Positions 38,461-48,577 are shown, counted from the first letter of the stretch. The stretch: DNA of 64,000 nucleotides from Formosa algae (GCF_001439665.1 NZ_LMAK01000011.1:167899-231898); one strand, 5' to 3'. The notes: generated by a model not told the origin, from the sequence alone. Numbers and translations are program-made.

Positions 38461-38484
38461 AGATTATGTTTAAGTACATAATCT
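38461..38484. repeat. inverted repeat upstream of the 161-residue hypothetical gene
   Basis: AGATTATGT (38461-38469) and ACATAATCT (38476-38484) form a perfect 9-bp inverted repeat with a 6-nt spacer. It lies 34 bp before the start at 38518. There is no T tract, so an operator or leader hairpin is more likely than a terminator. Confidence 0.45.
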
Positions 38485-38517
38485 ACATTTATTATGATAT
38501 AATTTAAATACAATACA

Positions 38518-39003
38518 ATGAATACCGGAACACTAATTCTTAGCGTAGTTTTTATAATTATCTGCGCTTCACCATTTATAATTACAACTCAAAATAGTAG
38601 AAAGAAAAAGAACGCAATGTTAAAGGCTTTAAAAACTATAGCTGAAACACATAATGCTACAATTACTAAACACGAAGTTGGAGCCGATTTTATTATTGGT
38701 TTAGACGAGACCAAAAACATGGTGCTATTCTATAAAAAAACAAATGATAAGATTACAGAAAACTGTTTAGACTTATCGGATTATAAAGCTTGTAGAATTT
38801 TAAAATTTTGTAAAAACACTAATGCTAAAAGTAATTCACAAATTATTGAAACATTAAAGTTAGAGTTTATCCCAAAGGATAAAACAACAACAGAATCTCA
38901 ATTCGAATTCTATGATGAGGATACTAATATTCAATTAAGTGGAGAGCTAGAACTCATAAACACATGGCAACCGCTACTTCAACAGCGTATTGCAGCATTA
39001 TAA
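38518..39003 (+). CDS. hypothetical protein with N-terminal membrane anchor
   Basis: A 161-residue protein that I do not recognise. An N-terminal helix (about 5-23) is followed by a basic stop-transfer segment (SRKKKNAM), which predicts a cytosolic C-terminal domain (about 30-161). The rest alternates beta-type segments such as ADFIIGLDETKNMVLFYKK. It ends close to an intrinsic terminator, so it is a separate transcript. Function unknown. Confidence 0.7.
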   Translation: MNTGTLILSVVFIIICASPFIITTQNSRKKKNAMLKALKTIAETHNATITKHEVGADFIIGLDETKNMVLFYKKTNDKITENCLDLSDYKACRILKFCKNTNAKSNSQIIETLKLEFIPKDKTTTESQFEFYDEDTNIQLSGELELINTWQPLLQQRIAAL

Positions 39004-39394
39004 TATATAAATAAACCCTAAGCTTAGACCTTGGGGTTTGTTTTTTTAGTCAAACTCTTACAATAAGTATAATTTAAAGACTAATACGACCAAAATTCTA
39101 GTAAAAAATAAACCTCAATATAGAGATATCGAGGCTTGGCTAAATTTTTAGTTGTTTGTTTGTAAGAGCTTATTATCTAAGTATTTACAAAGTTAAGATT
39201 AATTTTTAGTTTATTAATGTTTTTTTTGATAAAATTTTAACTATTTATTAAAATAAAACCCTAAATATTAGGTTATCGTAATTTAGAAGGCTTAATTATA
39301 ATAAAAAACAAAATTACTATGCTATTGTAAAGGTTTTAATACAAATTTTAAAACTCATTTATGTACATTAGTATTTGTATAATTTTAGACAGTA
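39004..39394. other. 391-bp convergent intergenic region with hairpins
   Basis: This AT-rich gap holds a terminator at 39013-39039. A long-range inverted repeat pairs CTCTTACAA (39055-39063) with TTGTAAGAG (39160-39168). Between those arms is a hairpin CCTCAATAT / ATATCGAGG (39113-39134) with one mismatch. The remainder shows no ORF or tRNA. I found no obvious focA terminator. Confidence 0.5.
39013..39039 (+). terminator. terminator after the 161-residue hypothetical gene
   Basis: AAACCCTAAG (39013-39022) pairs with CTTGGGGTTT (39030-39039), with one wobble pair, followed by G and a run of seven T. Confidence 0.75.
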
Positions 39395-40177
39395 TTAACC
39401 TTCTGTTTTACCAAACAAATATCCGTATGGTAAACCAACAAATAAAGCACCACCAACAATGTTTCCCAATGTTGCAGGAATTAGATTTTTAAATATAAAT
39501 GTGCTCCAAGTAATATCTGCGCCTTCAAAAATAGACAATGGTATAAAATACATATTTGCAATACTGTGCTCAAATCCCATAGTAACAAAAGCCATAACAG
39601 GTAACCAAATAGCAACAATTTTTCCAATAGTATTCTTAGCTGCAATACCTTGCCAAAGCGCTAAGCAAACTAACCAGTTGGCTCCTATTCCTTTTATAAA
39701 AGTAACTAAGAAAGTATGACTGGTCTTACCATTGGCAATACTATGCACCATATTAATATAAGGTTCGCTATGTACAAGATGTGTTAAATGAGTAATTACA
39801 TACGCTATAAAAATAGCGCCTATAAAATTACCAATATACACCAAGCCCCAGTTTTTAAACATGGCATATGCTTTCTGCCTTTTTGTTAAAATGTTTGGTA
39901 TAAAATAGGCATTATTACCAGTAAACAACTCCGCCCCTACTAAAACCACTAAAATAAGTCCTAGTGGAAATGCAGCACCAAATAAAAATCGGGCTAAACC
40001 CGGATTATGAGCTGCTAAACCTGGAGAACCTCCAGAGATTATAATGGCTAATAATCCGCCAAAAGCAACATAAGCACCGGCTAAAAAAGCGAGTATTAAT
40101 GTTTTACTAACTTTATACCCTTCTTTATTAAGAGCAATTTCATTTACTATTTTTATACCTTCTTTAGGTGAATTCAT
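39395..40177 (-). CDS. focA: formate/nitrite channel family protein (FocA-like)
   Basis: A 260-residue pentameric-channel subunit of the FNT family with six helices. The AGAYVAFGGLLAIIISGG first helix and the ELFTGNNAYF loop are family hallmarks. The gating helix region is MGFEHSIANMYFIPLSIFEG, with the conserved central His of FNT channels. It lies 32 bp after pflA and downstream of pflB, so formate export or import during mixed-acid fermentation is the clear role. Confidence 0.92.
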   Translation of the reverse strand: MNSPKEGIKIVNEIALNKEGYKVSKTLILAFLAGAYVAFGGLLAIIISGGSPGLAAHNPGLARFLFGAAFPLGLILVVLVGAELFTGNNAYFIPNILTKRQKAYAMFKNWGLVYIGNFIGAIFIAYVITHLTHLVHSEPYINMVHSIANGKTSHTFLVTFIKGIGANWLVCLALWQGIAAKNTIGKIVAIWLPVMAFVTMGFEHSIANMYFIPLSIFEGADITWSTFIFKNLIPATLGNIVGGALFVGLPYGYLFGKTEG

Positions 40178-40209
40178 AATACTTGGGAAATCTGAATTAA
40201 AAACGAGGT

Positions 40210-40959
40210 TTAATTCGCTTTTACGTCTTTAAAATATTGATTTAAAATGGCTACTGCAGCATCAATTTCTTCTTGGGTATTTTCTCGAGCATCTTTTAAC
40301 TCATAGTCCCAACCTAACGCTTCCCATTTATGGATGCCTAATTTATGGTAAGGTTGAAGTTCTATTTTTTCGATAGTTTTGTAATCTTTAAAATAGTTTC
40401 CCAATTGATGAAGTAACTCAGGGGTATTGGTTATTTCTGGTATTAGTACATAACGTAGCCACATTTTTTTTCCAGAATCTTCTCTGTATTTCGCAAAGTT
40501 AAATGTGGTTTCTTTATTTTTTGCTCCAGCCAATTTCTGGAACCCTTCTTCATTCATGTGCTTAATATCTAGCATTACTAAATCGGCATACTTATCTAAT
40601 AATTCTGTTGTAGGATGATTCAATAATCGTCCGTTGGTATCAATATTAGTATGTATACCTTCTTCTTTTAAGCGTTTAAAAAAAGGAATTAAGCTCTTCG
40701 CTTGCAAAAGGGGTTCGCCGCCAGAAACAGTTACACCGCCTTTATCTCCAAAATAAGATTTCATTCTAAGAGCGCGTTGTACTAAATCTTCAATATTATA
40801 CTCTGTACCACCTTGAGTATCTATAGTATCTGGATTATGGCAATACTGACATCTTAATTTACAGCCTTGTAAAAACACAACCATACGGATGCCTGGACCA
40901 TCATGTGTCCCAAAAGATTCTATAGAATGTACGTTTAATATGTTGTCTGTTGTTTTAAT
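40210..40959 (-). CDS. pflA: pyruvate formate-lyase activating enzyme (probable ATT start)
   Basis: A radical SAM enzyme that installs the glycyl radical on PflB. The cluster motif CKLRCQYC and the GGVTVSGGEPLLQ motif are present. The first ATG in frame (40884) would begin at MVVFLQGC and lose a conserved N-terminal block. In the same open frame upstream, the codons read NVHSIESFGTHDGPGIR, the normal PflA start. No ATG, GTG or TTG occurs between that block and the upstream TGA at 40968. The best start is the ATT at 40957-40959, giving 249 residues beginning (M)KTTDNILNVHS. It lies between pflB and focA. Confidence 0.88.
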   Translation of the reverse strand: MKTTDNILNVHSIESFGTHDGPGIRMVVFLQGCKLRCQYCHNPDTIDTQGGTEYNIEDLVQRALRMKSYFGDKGGVTVSGGEPLLQAKSLIPFFKRLKEEGIHTNIDTNGRLLNHPTTELLDKYADLVMLDIKHMNEEGFQKLAGAKNKETTFNFAKYREDSGKKMWLRYVLIPEITNTPELLHQLGNYFKDYKTIEKIELQPYHKLGIHKWEALGWDYELKDARENTQEEIDAAVAILNQYFKDVKAN

Positions 40960-40987
40960 AATTATTCAATTTTTAATTAAAAAAATA

Positions 40988-41080
40988 AGAGGCATTCAAA
41001 AATAAAAGTAACACTAAATAAATAAGGAGATTACGATATGGAAATAGTAAAAACTAGTGTGTTATATTTTGAATACCTCT
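40988..41080. repeat. long inverted repeat between pflB and pflA
   Basis: AGAGGCATTCAAAA (40988-41001) and TTTTGAATACCTCT (41067-41080) form 14-bp arms with one mismatch. They enclose 65 nt with further partial pairing inside. It could be an attenuator, a processing site or a stabilising hairpin for the pflB transcript. There is no long T tract. Confidence 0.55.
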
Positions 41081-41104
41081 TCAAGTTAAATAAACAGAGT
41101 TCTA

Positions 41105-43360
41105 TTACATAGATTCGTGGAACGAACGAGAAATAACTTCTAATTGTTGTTCTCTTGTTAATCTTATAAAGTTAACAGCGTATCCAGAAACACGTATTGT
41201 TAATTGTGGGTGATTTTCTGGGTGTTCCATAGCATCTAATAAAGTGTCTTTATCTAAAACATTTACATTTAAATGTTGTGCACCATGTTGAAAATATCCT
41301 GTTAAAGTAGCCACTAAGTTATCTATACGTTCTTCGTTTGTTGCACCAAGAGATTTAGGTACGATAGAGAAGGTATTAGATACACCATCTTGTGAATCTT
41401 TATAGTCTATTTTAGCAACAGAATTTAATGAAGCTATTGCCCCGTTAGTATCACGTCCGTGCATTGGATTTGCTCCTGGTGCAAATGGTACACCTTTAGC
41501 TCTTCCGTCTGGAGTTGCTCCAGTCTTTTTACCATATACTACGTTAGACGTAATGGTTAACACAGACATTGTTGGTTCTGCATTTTTGTAAACTGCTAAT
41601 TTTTTTAATTCATTGTTAAAGTCTTCAACAGCATTGTGAGCAAAAATATCTACACGATCATCATCGTTTCCATATTTAGGGAATTCACCTTCAATTTCGA
41701 AACTTACAGTTAATCCTTCTTCATTTCTAATTGGTTTAACTTTAGCATATTTAATTGCTGATAATGAATCTGCTACGATAGATAAACCTGCAATACCATA
41801 AGCGATATTAATAGCTGGATTAGTATCTATTAAAGCCATCTGACCTTTTTCGTAGTAATATTTATCGTGCATGTAGTGAATAATATTCATAGAGTCGTTA
41901 TACACTCGTGCAACTTCTGTCATTGCCAATTTAAAATTAGCCATCACTTTATCGAAGTCTAAATACTCATCGTTATCTGCTTCAATACCTTTTACCATTT
42001 GTTTACCAGTAATTTCGCAACGCCCAGCATTTACAGCTAAAAGTAATGTTTTTGCTAAGTTAGTACGTGCACCGAAGAATTGGATTTGTTTTCCGATTTC
42101 TTGGTAAGATACACAACAAGCGATTCCGTAATCGTCAGATCCTCTTAACTCACGCATTAAATCATCGTTTTCGAATTGAATTGAAGATGTATCAATAGCA
42201 ACTTTAGCACAATATTTTCTGAAATTTTCTGGTAATGAAGGTGACCATAATACAGTAATATTTGGTTCTGGTGATGGTCCTAGGTTGTACAACGTATGTA
42301 AGAAACGGAAAGCCGTTTTAGTTACTTTAGTACGTCCGTCTTTAAACATACCACCAATTGCTTCTGTAACCCATGTTGGATCTCCTGCAAAAATTTCGTC
42401 GTAAGCAGACATTCTTAAGTGACGTACCATACGTAATTTCATTACGAATTGGTCGATATATTCTTGAGCTTCAATTTCTCCAATAACTTCATTGTCTAGA
42501 TCTCTTTGAATAAAAATATCTAAGAATGTAGACACATTACCTAAAGACATTGCAGCACCATCTTGTTCTTTTACTGCAGCTAAGTAAGCCATGTATGTCC
42601 ATTGTACTGCTTCTTGTGCATTTTGTGCTGGGCGGCTTAAGTCAAGACCATAAGCATTACCCATAGCAATCATATCTTTTAAAGCTTTAAGTTGCTCAGA
42701 CACTTCTTCTCTTAAGCGAATAACAGCATCTGTCATTGGGCCTTTAATGTGTGCTAAATCTTGTTTTTTAGCATCAATTAAACTGTTAATACCATACAAT
42801 GCAATTCTTCTGTAATCTCCTATAATTCTTCCACGTGCATAGTTGTCTGGTAACCCTGTTAAAAACCCTAAAGATCTAAATTTTCTAATTTCTGCGTTAT
42901 ACGCATCAAACACACCATCGTTATGTGTTTTTACATATTTAGAGAATAATTCGTTTACGGCATTAGCTGGTTTTAAACCTATTTCTTCTAATGCTTTTTG
43001 AACTACTTTATATCCTCCAAAAGGTTTCATTGCACGTTTTAACAAACCATCTGTTTGTAACCCTACAATAGTTTCGTTTTCTTTATCTATATATCCTGCT
43101 TCAAAGTTTGCAATACCAGAAACAATATCCGTATCTACAGAATGTACACCGTTGTTAGCGCGTTCTATTTTTGTTGCATCTTTACATACATCCCAAAGTT
43201 TTTTAGTACGTTCGCTTGGTCCAATAAGGAACTCGTGCGTACCATGGTATGGTGTAATATTTTTGTACACAAAATCACGTACATTTATTGATGTATTCCA
43301 ATCTCCATTTTGAAATCCTTCTGCTTGAAGGTCTGTGTTTTTTAACTCTGCTACTTTCAT
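41105..43360 (-). CDS. pflB: formate C-acetyltransferase (pyruvate formate-lyase)
   Basis: A 751-residue glycyl-radical enzyme converting pyruvate and CoA to acetyl-CoA and formate. The adjacent catalytic cysteines are Cys415-Cys416 in YGIACCVSY. The radical glycine is Gly726 in RVSGYAVNF. The [18 protein letters not shown] and [14 protein letters not shown] segments are diagnostic of PflB. It leads the pflB-pflA-focA group, implying anaerobic or microaerobic fermentation. An 18-bp perfect palindrome about 240 bp upstream may be a regulatory site. Confidence 0.96.
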   Translation of the reverse strand: MKVAELKNTDLQAEGFQNGDWNTSINVRDFVYKNITPYHGTHEFLIGPSERTKKLWDVCKDATKIERANNGVHSVDTDIVSGIANFEAGYIDKENETIVGLQTDGLLKRAMKPFGGYKVVQKALEEIGLKPANAVNELFSKYVKTHNDGVFDAYNAEIRKFRSLGFLTGLPDNYARGRIIGDYRRIALYGINSLIDAKKQDLAHIKGPMTDAVIRLREEVSEQLKALKDMIAMGNAYGLDLSRPAQNAQEAVQWTYMAYLAAVKEQDGAAMSLGNVSTFLDIFIQRDLDNEVIGEIEAQEYIDQFVMKLRMVRHLRMSAYDEIFAGDPTWVTEAIGGMFKDGRTKVTKTAFRFLHTLYNLGPSPEPNITVLWSPSLPENFRKYCAKVAIDTSSIQFENDDLMRELRGSDDYGIACCVSYQEIGKQIQFFGARTNLAKTLLLAVNAGRCEITGKQMVKGIEADNDEYLDFDKVMANFKLAMTEVARVYNDSMNIIHYMHDKYYYEKGQMALIDTNPAINIAYGIAGLSIVADSLSAIKYAKVKPIRNEEGLTVSFEIEGEFPKYGNDDDRVDIFAHNAVEDFNNELKKLAVYKNAEPTMSVLTITSNVVYGKKTGATPDGRAKGVPFAPGANPMHGRDTNGAIASLNSVAKIDYKDSQDGVSNTFSIVPKSLGATNEERIDNLVATLTGYFQHGAQHLNVNVLDKDTLLDAMEHPENHPQLTIRVSGYAVNFIRLTREQQLEVISRSFHESM

Positions 43361-43854
43361 ACTGAATTAATTTATTTATGTATATAATTTATTCTATATC
43401 CCAAAGTTCACCACAAAGCAAGAGTTAAAACATGACAATTGCTAGGTTTTAATCGAATTCAAAACAATCTAATAAAAAGCATTAAACCGTTGTTAATACA
43501 TATTAAAAAGGTAGTTTTCGTGAATTTTCGTTAATAAAAAAGACCTTTTAGTACTAAACTCATAATTGATTGTTTAACAAGAACTTATACGGTCTATTTT
43601 TCAAACGTTTGAAAATTTTTAGTCATTTTAGAAAAACGCAGAAATGTCAATTTTCTTTACACAATTATCACTTATTTTAAGTTTCATTATCACGATTATT
43701 AAAAAAAATGTCTTCTATCATTTTTTACTAAGAATATCATATTTACACATCTTCTAAATGTATTGGTTGCCAAATTCAGTAAAATTACTACTGAAATATT
43801 TTTGCTTACATTTAAATTCTGAACCATTAATTCTATTCGTCACACTTATTTTAT
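43361..43854. other. 494-bp divergent intergenic region between pflB and serine hydrolase
   Basis: This AT-rich region holds both promoters. It contains a perfect 18-bp palindrome at 43598-43615 and a shorter TTGTTTAACAA palindrome at 43570-43580. No ORF, tRNA or canonical FNR box (TTGAT-N4-ATCAA) was found. Confidence 0.55.
43598..43615. promoter_or_regulatory. perfect 18-bp palindrome (operator candidate)
   Basis: TTTTCAAACGTTTGAAAA is fully palindromic with a central CG, about 240 bp from both divergent starts (pflB at 43360 and the hydrolase at 43855). Even symmetry with central CG is LacI-like, but the protein that binds it is unknown. Confidence 0.5.
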
Positions 43855-45423
43855 ATGATACAATTTAAACACATTTATATTTTTGTTCTTGTATTACTAA
43901 TTCAGGTTTCTGGATTTTCACAAGACGTAAGTTCTGCAGAAATCGACGCTCTAGTTGCAAAAACTATGGGATTAAATAACTCTGTAGGGATGGCTATTGC
44001 CATTGTTAAAGACGGAAAGGTGATCCATTCTAAAGGTTATGGTTTAAAATCTATTAATTCTAAAGACAAAGTAGATGAGAATACTTTATTTTCTATTGCG
44101 TCGAACTCTAAAGCATTTACAAGTGCTGCATTGGCTATTTTAGTCGATGAAGGTAAATTATCCTGGGATGACAAAGTTGTTGATTATATTCCGGAGTTTA
44201 AAATGTACGATGATTATGTAACTGCTAATTTTACTATTACCGATTTACTAACACACCGTAGCGGATTGGGATTAGGCGCTGGCGATTTAATGATTTTTCC
44301 AGATGGAGGCGATTTTACTATAGACGATGTTTTAAAAAGCTTTCAACACCAAACTCCAACATCTGCATTCCGTACACATTACGATTACGACAACCTTTTG
44401 TATATCGTTGCTGGGGAAGTTATTTACAGAATAAGTGGCTCGACTTGGGCCGACTTTATTCAGACACGAATTTTCGATCCTTTAGGTATGAAAACGGCTA
44501 AACCACTTATTAACCGTATTCCTGCACATGGAAATGTTGCCCTACCACATAGTTCTTATAATAACAAAATTGTAGAAGTTCCTGCTTATGATGGTGGCAA
44601 TTTAGTTGGTGCTGCTGGCGGAATTAATGCAGGTGTTAACGATTTAAGTAAATGGATGCTACTACAACTTTATAAAGGAAAATATGGCGATAGTTTATCT
44701 AAAACTTTATTTTCTGAAAAGGTGCAAAAGCAAATGTGGTCGCCACTAACCATAACCGGTTATAATTTATATGCAGACGAACGTACAGGAAATCATTTTT
44801 CAGCATATGGTTTAGGTTGGGAAATCTCTGATGTAAAAGGTAAAATTATTGTGCAGCATACAGGCGGTTTAACAGGTATGTTATCACGCACCATATTAGT
44901 GCCGGAACTTAATTTAGGTATTGTGGTATTAACCAATACAGATCCTGGAGGTTATGCGTTTTATGCCGTTCCAGAAACCATTCTAGATATGTATTTAGAC
45001 ATCGATAAAAAAGATTGGGTAACAGAACTTACAGCCTATAGTAAAAGTCAGGAAAAAGATGGAGATGCAGTTACTAAAGCGGTTTGGGACACTGTAGAAG
45101 CCAATAAAAAGACCAAAATTGATTTCAAAAATTACATCGGCACCTACAACGATCCTTGGTTTGGAGATATAAGCATAACTGAAAAGGATGGAGCACTTTG
45201 GTTTACCTGTAAACGTTCGCCTAAATTGAACGGACAAATGTATTTTTATAAAGCCACTACTTTTGCTGTGAAATGGGAATTTACGGGAATGCCTTGCGAT
45301 GCTTTCGCGACGTTTAACTTAAATGAAGAAGGTAAAGCCATGCAAATAAAAATGAAAGGCATCTCGCCTAATATCGATTTTAGTTTCGATTTTCACGATT
45401 TAAACCTTACACGTATAGATTAA
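43855..45423 (+). CDS. exported serine hydrolase (class C beta-lactamase/esterase family)
   Basis: A 522-residue penicillin-binding-fold hydrolase. After a signal peptide (about 1-22, ending SGFSQ) the SxxK motif is Ser83-Asn-Ser-Lys86. The YxN-type motif lies in HYDYDNLLY, and HTGG occurs in VQHTGGLTG. The C-terminal third (about 400-522) resembles the beta-barrel DUF3471 extension found in such esterases. It may act on D-amino-acid peptides or esters rather than antibiotics. It is divergent from pflB, and a GNAT gene follows four bases after its stop. Confidence 0.9.
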   Translation: MIQFKHIYIFVLVLLIQVSGFSQDVSSAEIDALVAKTMGLNNSVGMAIAIVKDGKVIHSKGYGLKSINSKDKVDENTLFSIASNSKAFTSAALAILVDEGKLSWDDKVVDYIPEFKMYDDYVTANFTITDLLTHRSGLGLGAGDLMIFPDGGDFTIDDVLKSFQHQTPTSAFRTHYDYDNLLYIVAGEVIYRISGSTWADFIQTRIFDPLGMKTAKPLINRIPAHGNVALPHSSYNNKIVEVPAYDGGNLVGAAGGINAGVNDLSKWMLLQLYKGKYGDSLSKTLFSEKVQKQMWSPLTITGYNLYADERTGNHFSAYGLGWEISDVKGKIIVQHTGGLTGMLSRTILVPELNLGIVVLTNTDPGGYAFYAVPETILDMYLDIDKKDWVTELTAYSKSQEKDGDAVTKAVWDTVEANKKTKIDFKNYIGTYNDPWFGDISITEKDGALWFTCKRSPKLNGQMYFYKATTFAVKWEFTGMPCDAFATFNLNEEGKAMQIKMKGISPNIDFSFDFHDLNLTRID

Positions 45424-45427
45424 TCGC

Positions 45428-45988
45428 ATGTATACGAGACCTGCTACTTTATCTGATACTAAAGCCATCGCTTCACTTCTATTATTAGCTATGGAAGACT
45501 TTATTTTTGAATGTATAGGAGTCACTGATTCGGTTCAAGCTTTGGCGTTTTTAGAACACTTTACAGCTTTAGAAGATAATCAATACTCCTATCAGAACTG
45601 TATGGTAATAGAAGATCAGAATCAAATAGTTGCCGCTATAAATTGTTATGATGGATCACTATTACACACGTATCGTTTACCTATTCAAAACTATATACTT
45701 ACGCATTATAATAAAAAATTTAATCCTGAGGATGAGACTAATGCAGGAGAACTATATATTGATTCTTTTGCCGTATTAGAGAGTCATCGCGGACAAGGTA
45801 TTGGCATTAAGCTTTTAAAACACATTATAGAGATTTTTGCACATGATGAACATAAAACGTTAGGCCTATTGGTTGAAACGCACAATCTTAAAGCTGAGCG
45901 CTTGTATTTAAACCTCAGTTTTAAATGTGTTGGTATAAAAACGTTGGTTGGAAAAACACTAAAGCATCTTCAATATACAGCACAATAG
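45428..45988 (+). CDS. GNAT N-acetyltransferase
   Basis: A 186-residue GNAT protein. The acetyl-CoA-binding motif A is VLESHRGQGIGIKLLKHIIE, with the preceding strand ELYIDSFAV, followed by GLLVETHNLKAERLYLNLSF. The substrate is unknown. Starting four bases after the serine hydrolase stop, it is probably cotranscribed with it. It converges on the LLM oxidoreductase gene with a 19-bp gap. Confidence 0.88.
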   Translation: MYTRPATLSDTKAIASLLLLAMEDFIFECIGVTDSVQALAFLEHFTALEDNQYSYQNCMVIEDQNQIVAAINCYDGSLLHTYRLPIQNYILTHYNKKFNPEDETNAGELYIDSFAVLESHRGQGIGIKLLKHIIEIFAHDEHKTLGLLVETHNLKAERLYLNLSFKCVGIKTLVGKTLKHLQYTAQ

Positions 45989-46007
45989 AACATGCCGTAT
46001 TATAAAA

Positions 46008-47015
46008 TTAGGACTTAAACACGTCACTTAATATTTCATAAGATTTTTTACGCGCTTCATGATCATAGATATGAGACACCACAATGAGTTCTTGCACTTG
46101 TGTTTTTGCAACAAATTCAGAAATTTCTTTTTCAATAGTCGCCTTAGATCCTATAAAAGTATAATGTAACATATTCATGATCATGGCTTGTTGTTGCTCA
46201 TTCCATACACCGTTCATAGATTTTACTGGCGGTTGTAAAGGTCGGCGTACGTTGGTTATAATTCCTAAAGCTAACTGAAACAAACTTGTTGCTAACTCTT
46301 GGGCGTCGTCATCGGTTTCTGCAGCAATCACATTAATACAAGCCATACTATAAGGTTTGCTATTAGTTGTTGAAGGCTGAAACGTATTATTATAAATATG
46401 AAGTGCATCAAACAATTGAGCCGGTGCAAAATGACTGGCAAAAGCATAAGGTAATCCTTTTTTAGCTGCCAAATCTGCACTAAACGTACTAGAACCTAGT
46501 AAATATATTGGTATTTCTAAACCTTCTCCAGGAATAGCTCTAACAGGCTCACCCAAATCCTCATTGGTAAAATACGCTTGTAATTCTTGTATATTATTCG
46601 GGAAATCCTGAACACTCTCTTGTCTATCACGTCTTAATGCCATAGCTGTACGCTGATCTGTACCTGGTGCGCGCCCTAATCCTAAATCTATACGACCTGG
46701 ATATAATGTGTCCAACGTACCAAATTGTTCTGCGACCACTAAAGGAGCGTGATTAGGAAGCATAATTCCACCTGAGCCAACACGTATGCTTGAAGTTCCC
46801 TGAGCTACATAACCCAATAAAATAACAGTTGCAGAACTCACTAAACTATCCATGTTATGGTGTTCAGATATCCAATACCGTGTATACCCTAAAGCTTCAA
46901 CATGTTGTGCTAAATTTAAAGCATTCTGCATCGCTTTTTGTTGGGTATGACCTTGTGTAATCGGCACTAAATCTAATACCGAAAATTTTATTGTTTTTAA
47001 ATCTACATTACTCAT
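46008..47015 (-). CDS. LLM-class (luciferase-like) flavin-dependent oxidoreductase
   Basis: A 335-residue TIM-barrel flavin monooxygenase. [23 protein letters not shown] and [45 protein letters not shown] segments place it in the LuxA-like group 1 family (MsnO8-like). ATG at 47015 is preferred to a GTG at 47024. The substrate is unknown. A single gene. Confidence 0.9.
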   Translation of the reverse strand: MSNVDLKTIKFSVLDLVPITQGHTQQKAMQNALNLAQHVEALGYTRYWISEHHNMDSLVSSATVILLGYVAQGTSSIRVGSGGIMLPNHAPLVVAEQFGTLDTLYPGRIDLGLGRAPGTDQRTAMALRRDRQESVQDFPNNIQELQAYFTNEDLGEPVRAIPGEGLEIPIYLLGSSTFSADLAAKKGLPYAFASHFAPAQLFDALHIYNNTFQPSTTNSKPYSMACINVIAAETDDDAQELATSLFQLALGIITNVRRPLQPPVKSMNGVWNEQQQAMIMNMLHYTFIGSKATIEKEISEFVAKTQVQELIVVSHIYDHEARKKSYEILSDVFKS

Positions 47016-47066
47016 TATCTGCACAGTGTATTTTAAAAGTTATGTCTGAAAATTGCATTGAGATTT

Positions 47067-47094
47067 AACTCATATAAGTTTAAAATTATGAGTT
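47067..47094. repeat. inverted repeat upstream of the LLM gene
   Basis: AACTCATA (47067-47074) and TATGAGTT (47087-47094) are perfect 8-bp arms spaced by 12 bp. They lie about 52 bp upstream of the LLM start, and 155 bp upstream of the GH1 start. Possible operator. Confidence 0.4.
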
Positions 47095-47248
47095 AGATTA
47101 TTCAAATTTATGAATATAATACCGAAGACCAATAGTGTAAAACTTAATCTATTCTTAAAGTTTAAGGTGTGTAGATCGACACATTAAAGTCTATTTTTAA
47201 ACATAAAAATTTGCCATCTCATAGTTTAATAAAAGGACTCTATAACTC

Positions 47249-48577
47249 GTGAAATCAAAACAATTTCCTAAGCATTTTAAATGGGGCGTTACCATATCTT
47301 CTTACCAGAATGAAGGCGCCTATAATACCCACGGTAAAGGGCCTTCAATTTGGGACACGTTTACTAACAGACCAGCATTTAAAAAAGGAACAGGGAATAC
47401 AGCCACAGACTTTTACACCAATTACAAAGCAGATATTGACCAAGTCAAAGCATTGCATTTAGATTGCTTTCGGTTCTCTTTATCTTGGTCTCGCATTTTT
47501 CCACAAGGTACCGGAGAGATAAATCCTGAAGGTGTTGCTTTTTATCACGATGTTATAAATTATGCTTTAGACGTAGGAATAGAACCTTGGGTGACTTTAT
47601 ACCATTGGGATTTACCACAGGCATTACAAGATCTAGGCGGATGGACAAATCGAGACATCTTAACATGGTTTGAGACTTATGTTGACTTTTGTACAAAAAC
47701 ATACGGTCTAAAAGTTAAAACATGGATTATTTTAAACGAACCCATGAGTTTTATTGGTCTTGGCTATTTTATGGGCATGCATGCGCCAAGAAAAAAAGGT
47801 TTGAAAAACTTTTTACCAGCAGCTCATAACGCAGCTTTATGCCAGTCATTAGGAGGCCGAATAGTAAGACAAAATGTAGAACACGCTAATATTGGCACTA
47901 CTTTTTCGTGCTCGTATGTGCGCCCCTTAAACCGTCGGGTGATGCATAAAAATGCCGCCCAAAGAATAGACGCCTTATTAAATCGTTTTTTTATAGAACC
48001 CAGTTTAGGCTTAGGTTATCCTACAGCTGCAATTCCGGGTTTAAATCGTATTGAAAAATATTATCAGCCTGGCGATGAAGATTTACTAGCATTCGATTTC
48101 GATTTTATTGGCGTACAATATTATTTTAAAATTGTAGCAAAATTCAGCTTGCTCCCTCCTATTCTTTTCGCCGCCGAAGTTCCTGCCGAAAAACGAGATG
48201 TTAAGACAAATGCTATGAATTTGGAAATATATCCGAAAGGGTTATATAAGATGTTAGAGCAATTCAATCAATATTCAGGCGTAAAAGATATATATATCAC
48301 CGAGTCTGGTCAGTGCTTTGAAGATGAATTAATCGATGGAAAAATTCAAGATAAAGCACGTATAAATTATTTTAAAAAGACCTTTAAATATACACTTAAA
48401 GCTATAGAAAATAAAATGCCTATAAAAGGTTATTTTATTTGGACGCTTATCGATAATTTTGAATGGGCAGAAGGCACAAAGCCTAGATTTGGAATTATTT
48501 ATAACGATTTTAAAACTCAAAAGCGCACCCTTAAAAAGTCTGGATTATGGCTTAAATCCTTTTTAAGAAAACGATAA
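47249..48577 (+). CDS. glycoside hydrolase family 1 (beta-glucosidase-like)
   Basis: A 442-residue GH1 enzyme. The N terminus FPKHFKWGVTISSYQNEGAY is typical. The acid/base is Glu164 in ILNEP and the nucleophile is Glu352 in YITESGQ, where Ser replaces the usual Asn of TENG. There is no signal peptide, so it is cytosolic. It starts at GTG; no ATG is available before the conserved N-terminal motif. Substrate is probably a beta-glucoside, beta-galactoside or related disaccharide. A single gene. Confidence 0.92.
   Translation: MKSKQFPKHFKWGVTISSYQNEGAYNTHGKGPSIWDTFTNRPAFKKGTGNTATDFYTNYKADIDQVKALHLDCFRFSLSWSRIFPQGTGEINPEGVAFYHDVINYALDVGIEPWVTLYHWDLPQALQDLGGWTNRDILTWFETYVDFCTKTYGLKVKTWIILNEPMSFIGLGYFMGMHAPRKKGLKNFLPAAHNAALCQSLGGRIVRQNVEHANIGTTFSCSYVRPLNRRVMHKNAAQRIDALLNRFFIEPSLGLGYPTAAIPGLNRIEKYYQPGDEDLLAFDFDFIGVQYYFKIVAKFSLLPPILFAAEVPAEKRDVKTNAMNLEIYPKGLYKMLEQFNQYSGVKDIYITESGQCFEDELIDGKIQDKARINYFKKTFKYTLKAIENKMPIKGYFIWTLIDNFEWAEGTKPRFGIIYNDFKTQKRTLKKSGLWLKSFLRKR

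Noticed and set aside
40210..40884. pflA starting at the first ATG (40884)
   Set aside because: That start removes the conserved HSIESFGTHDGPGIR block, which is encoded in the same frame just upstream.
43570..43580. FNR box upstream of pflB
   Set aside because: TTGTTTAACAA is palindromic but does not fit TTGAT-N4-ATCAA, and the nearby TTGAT lacks its partner half.
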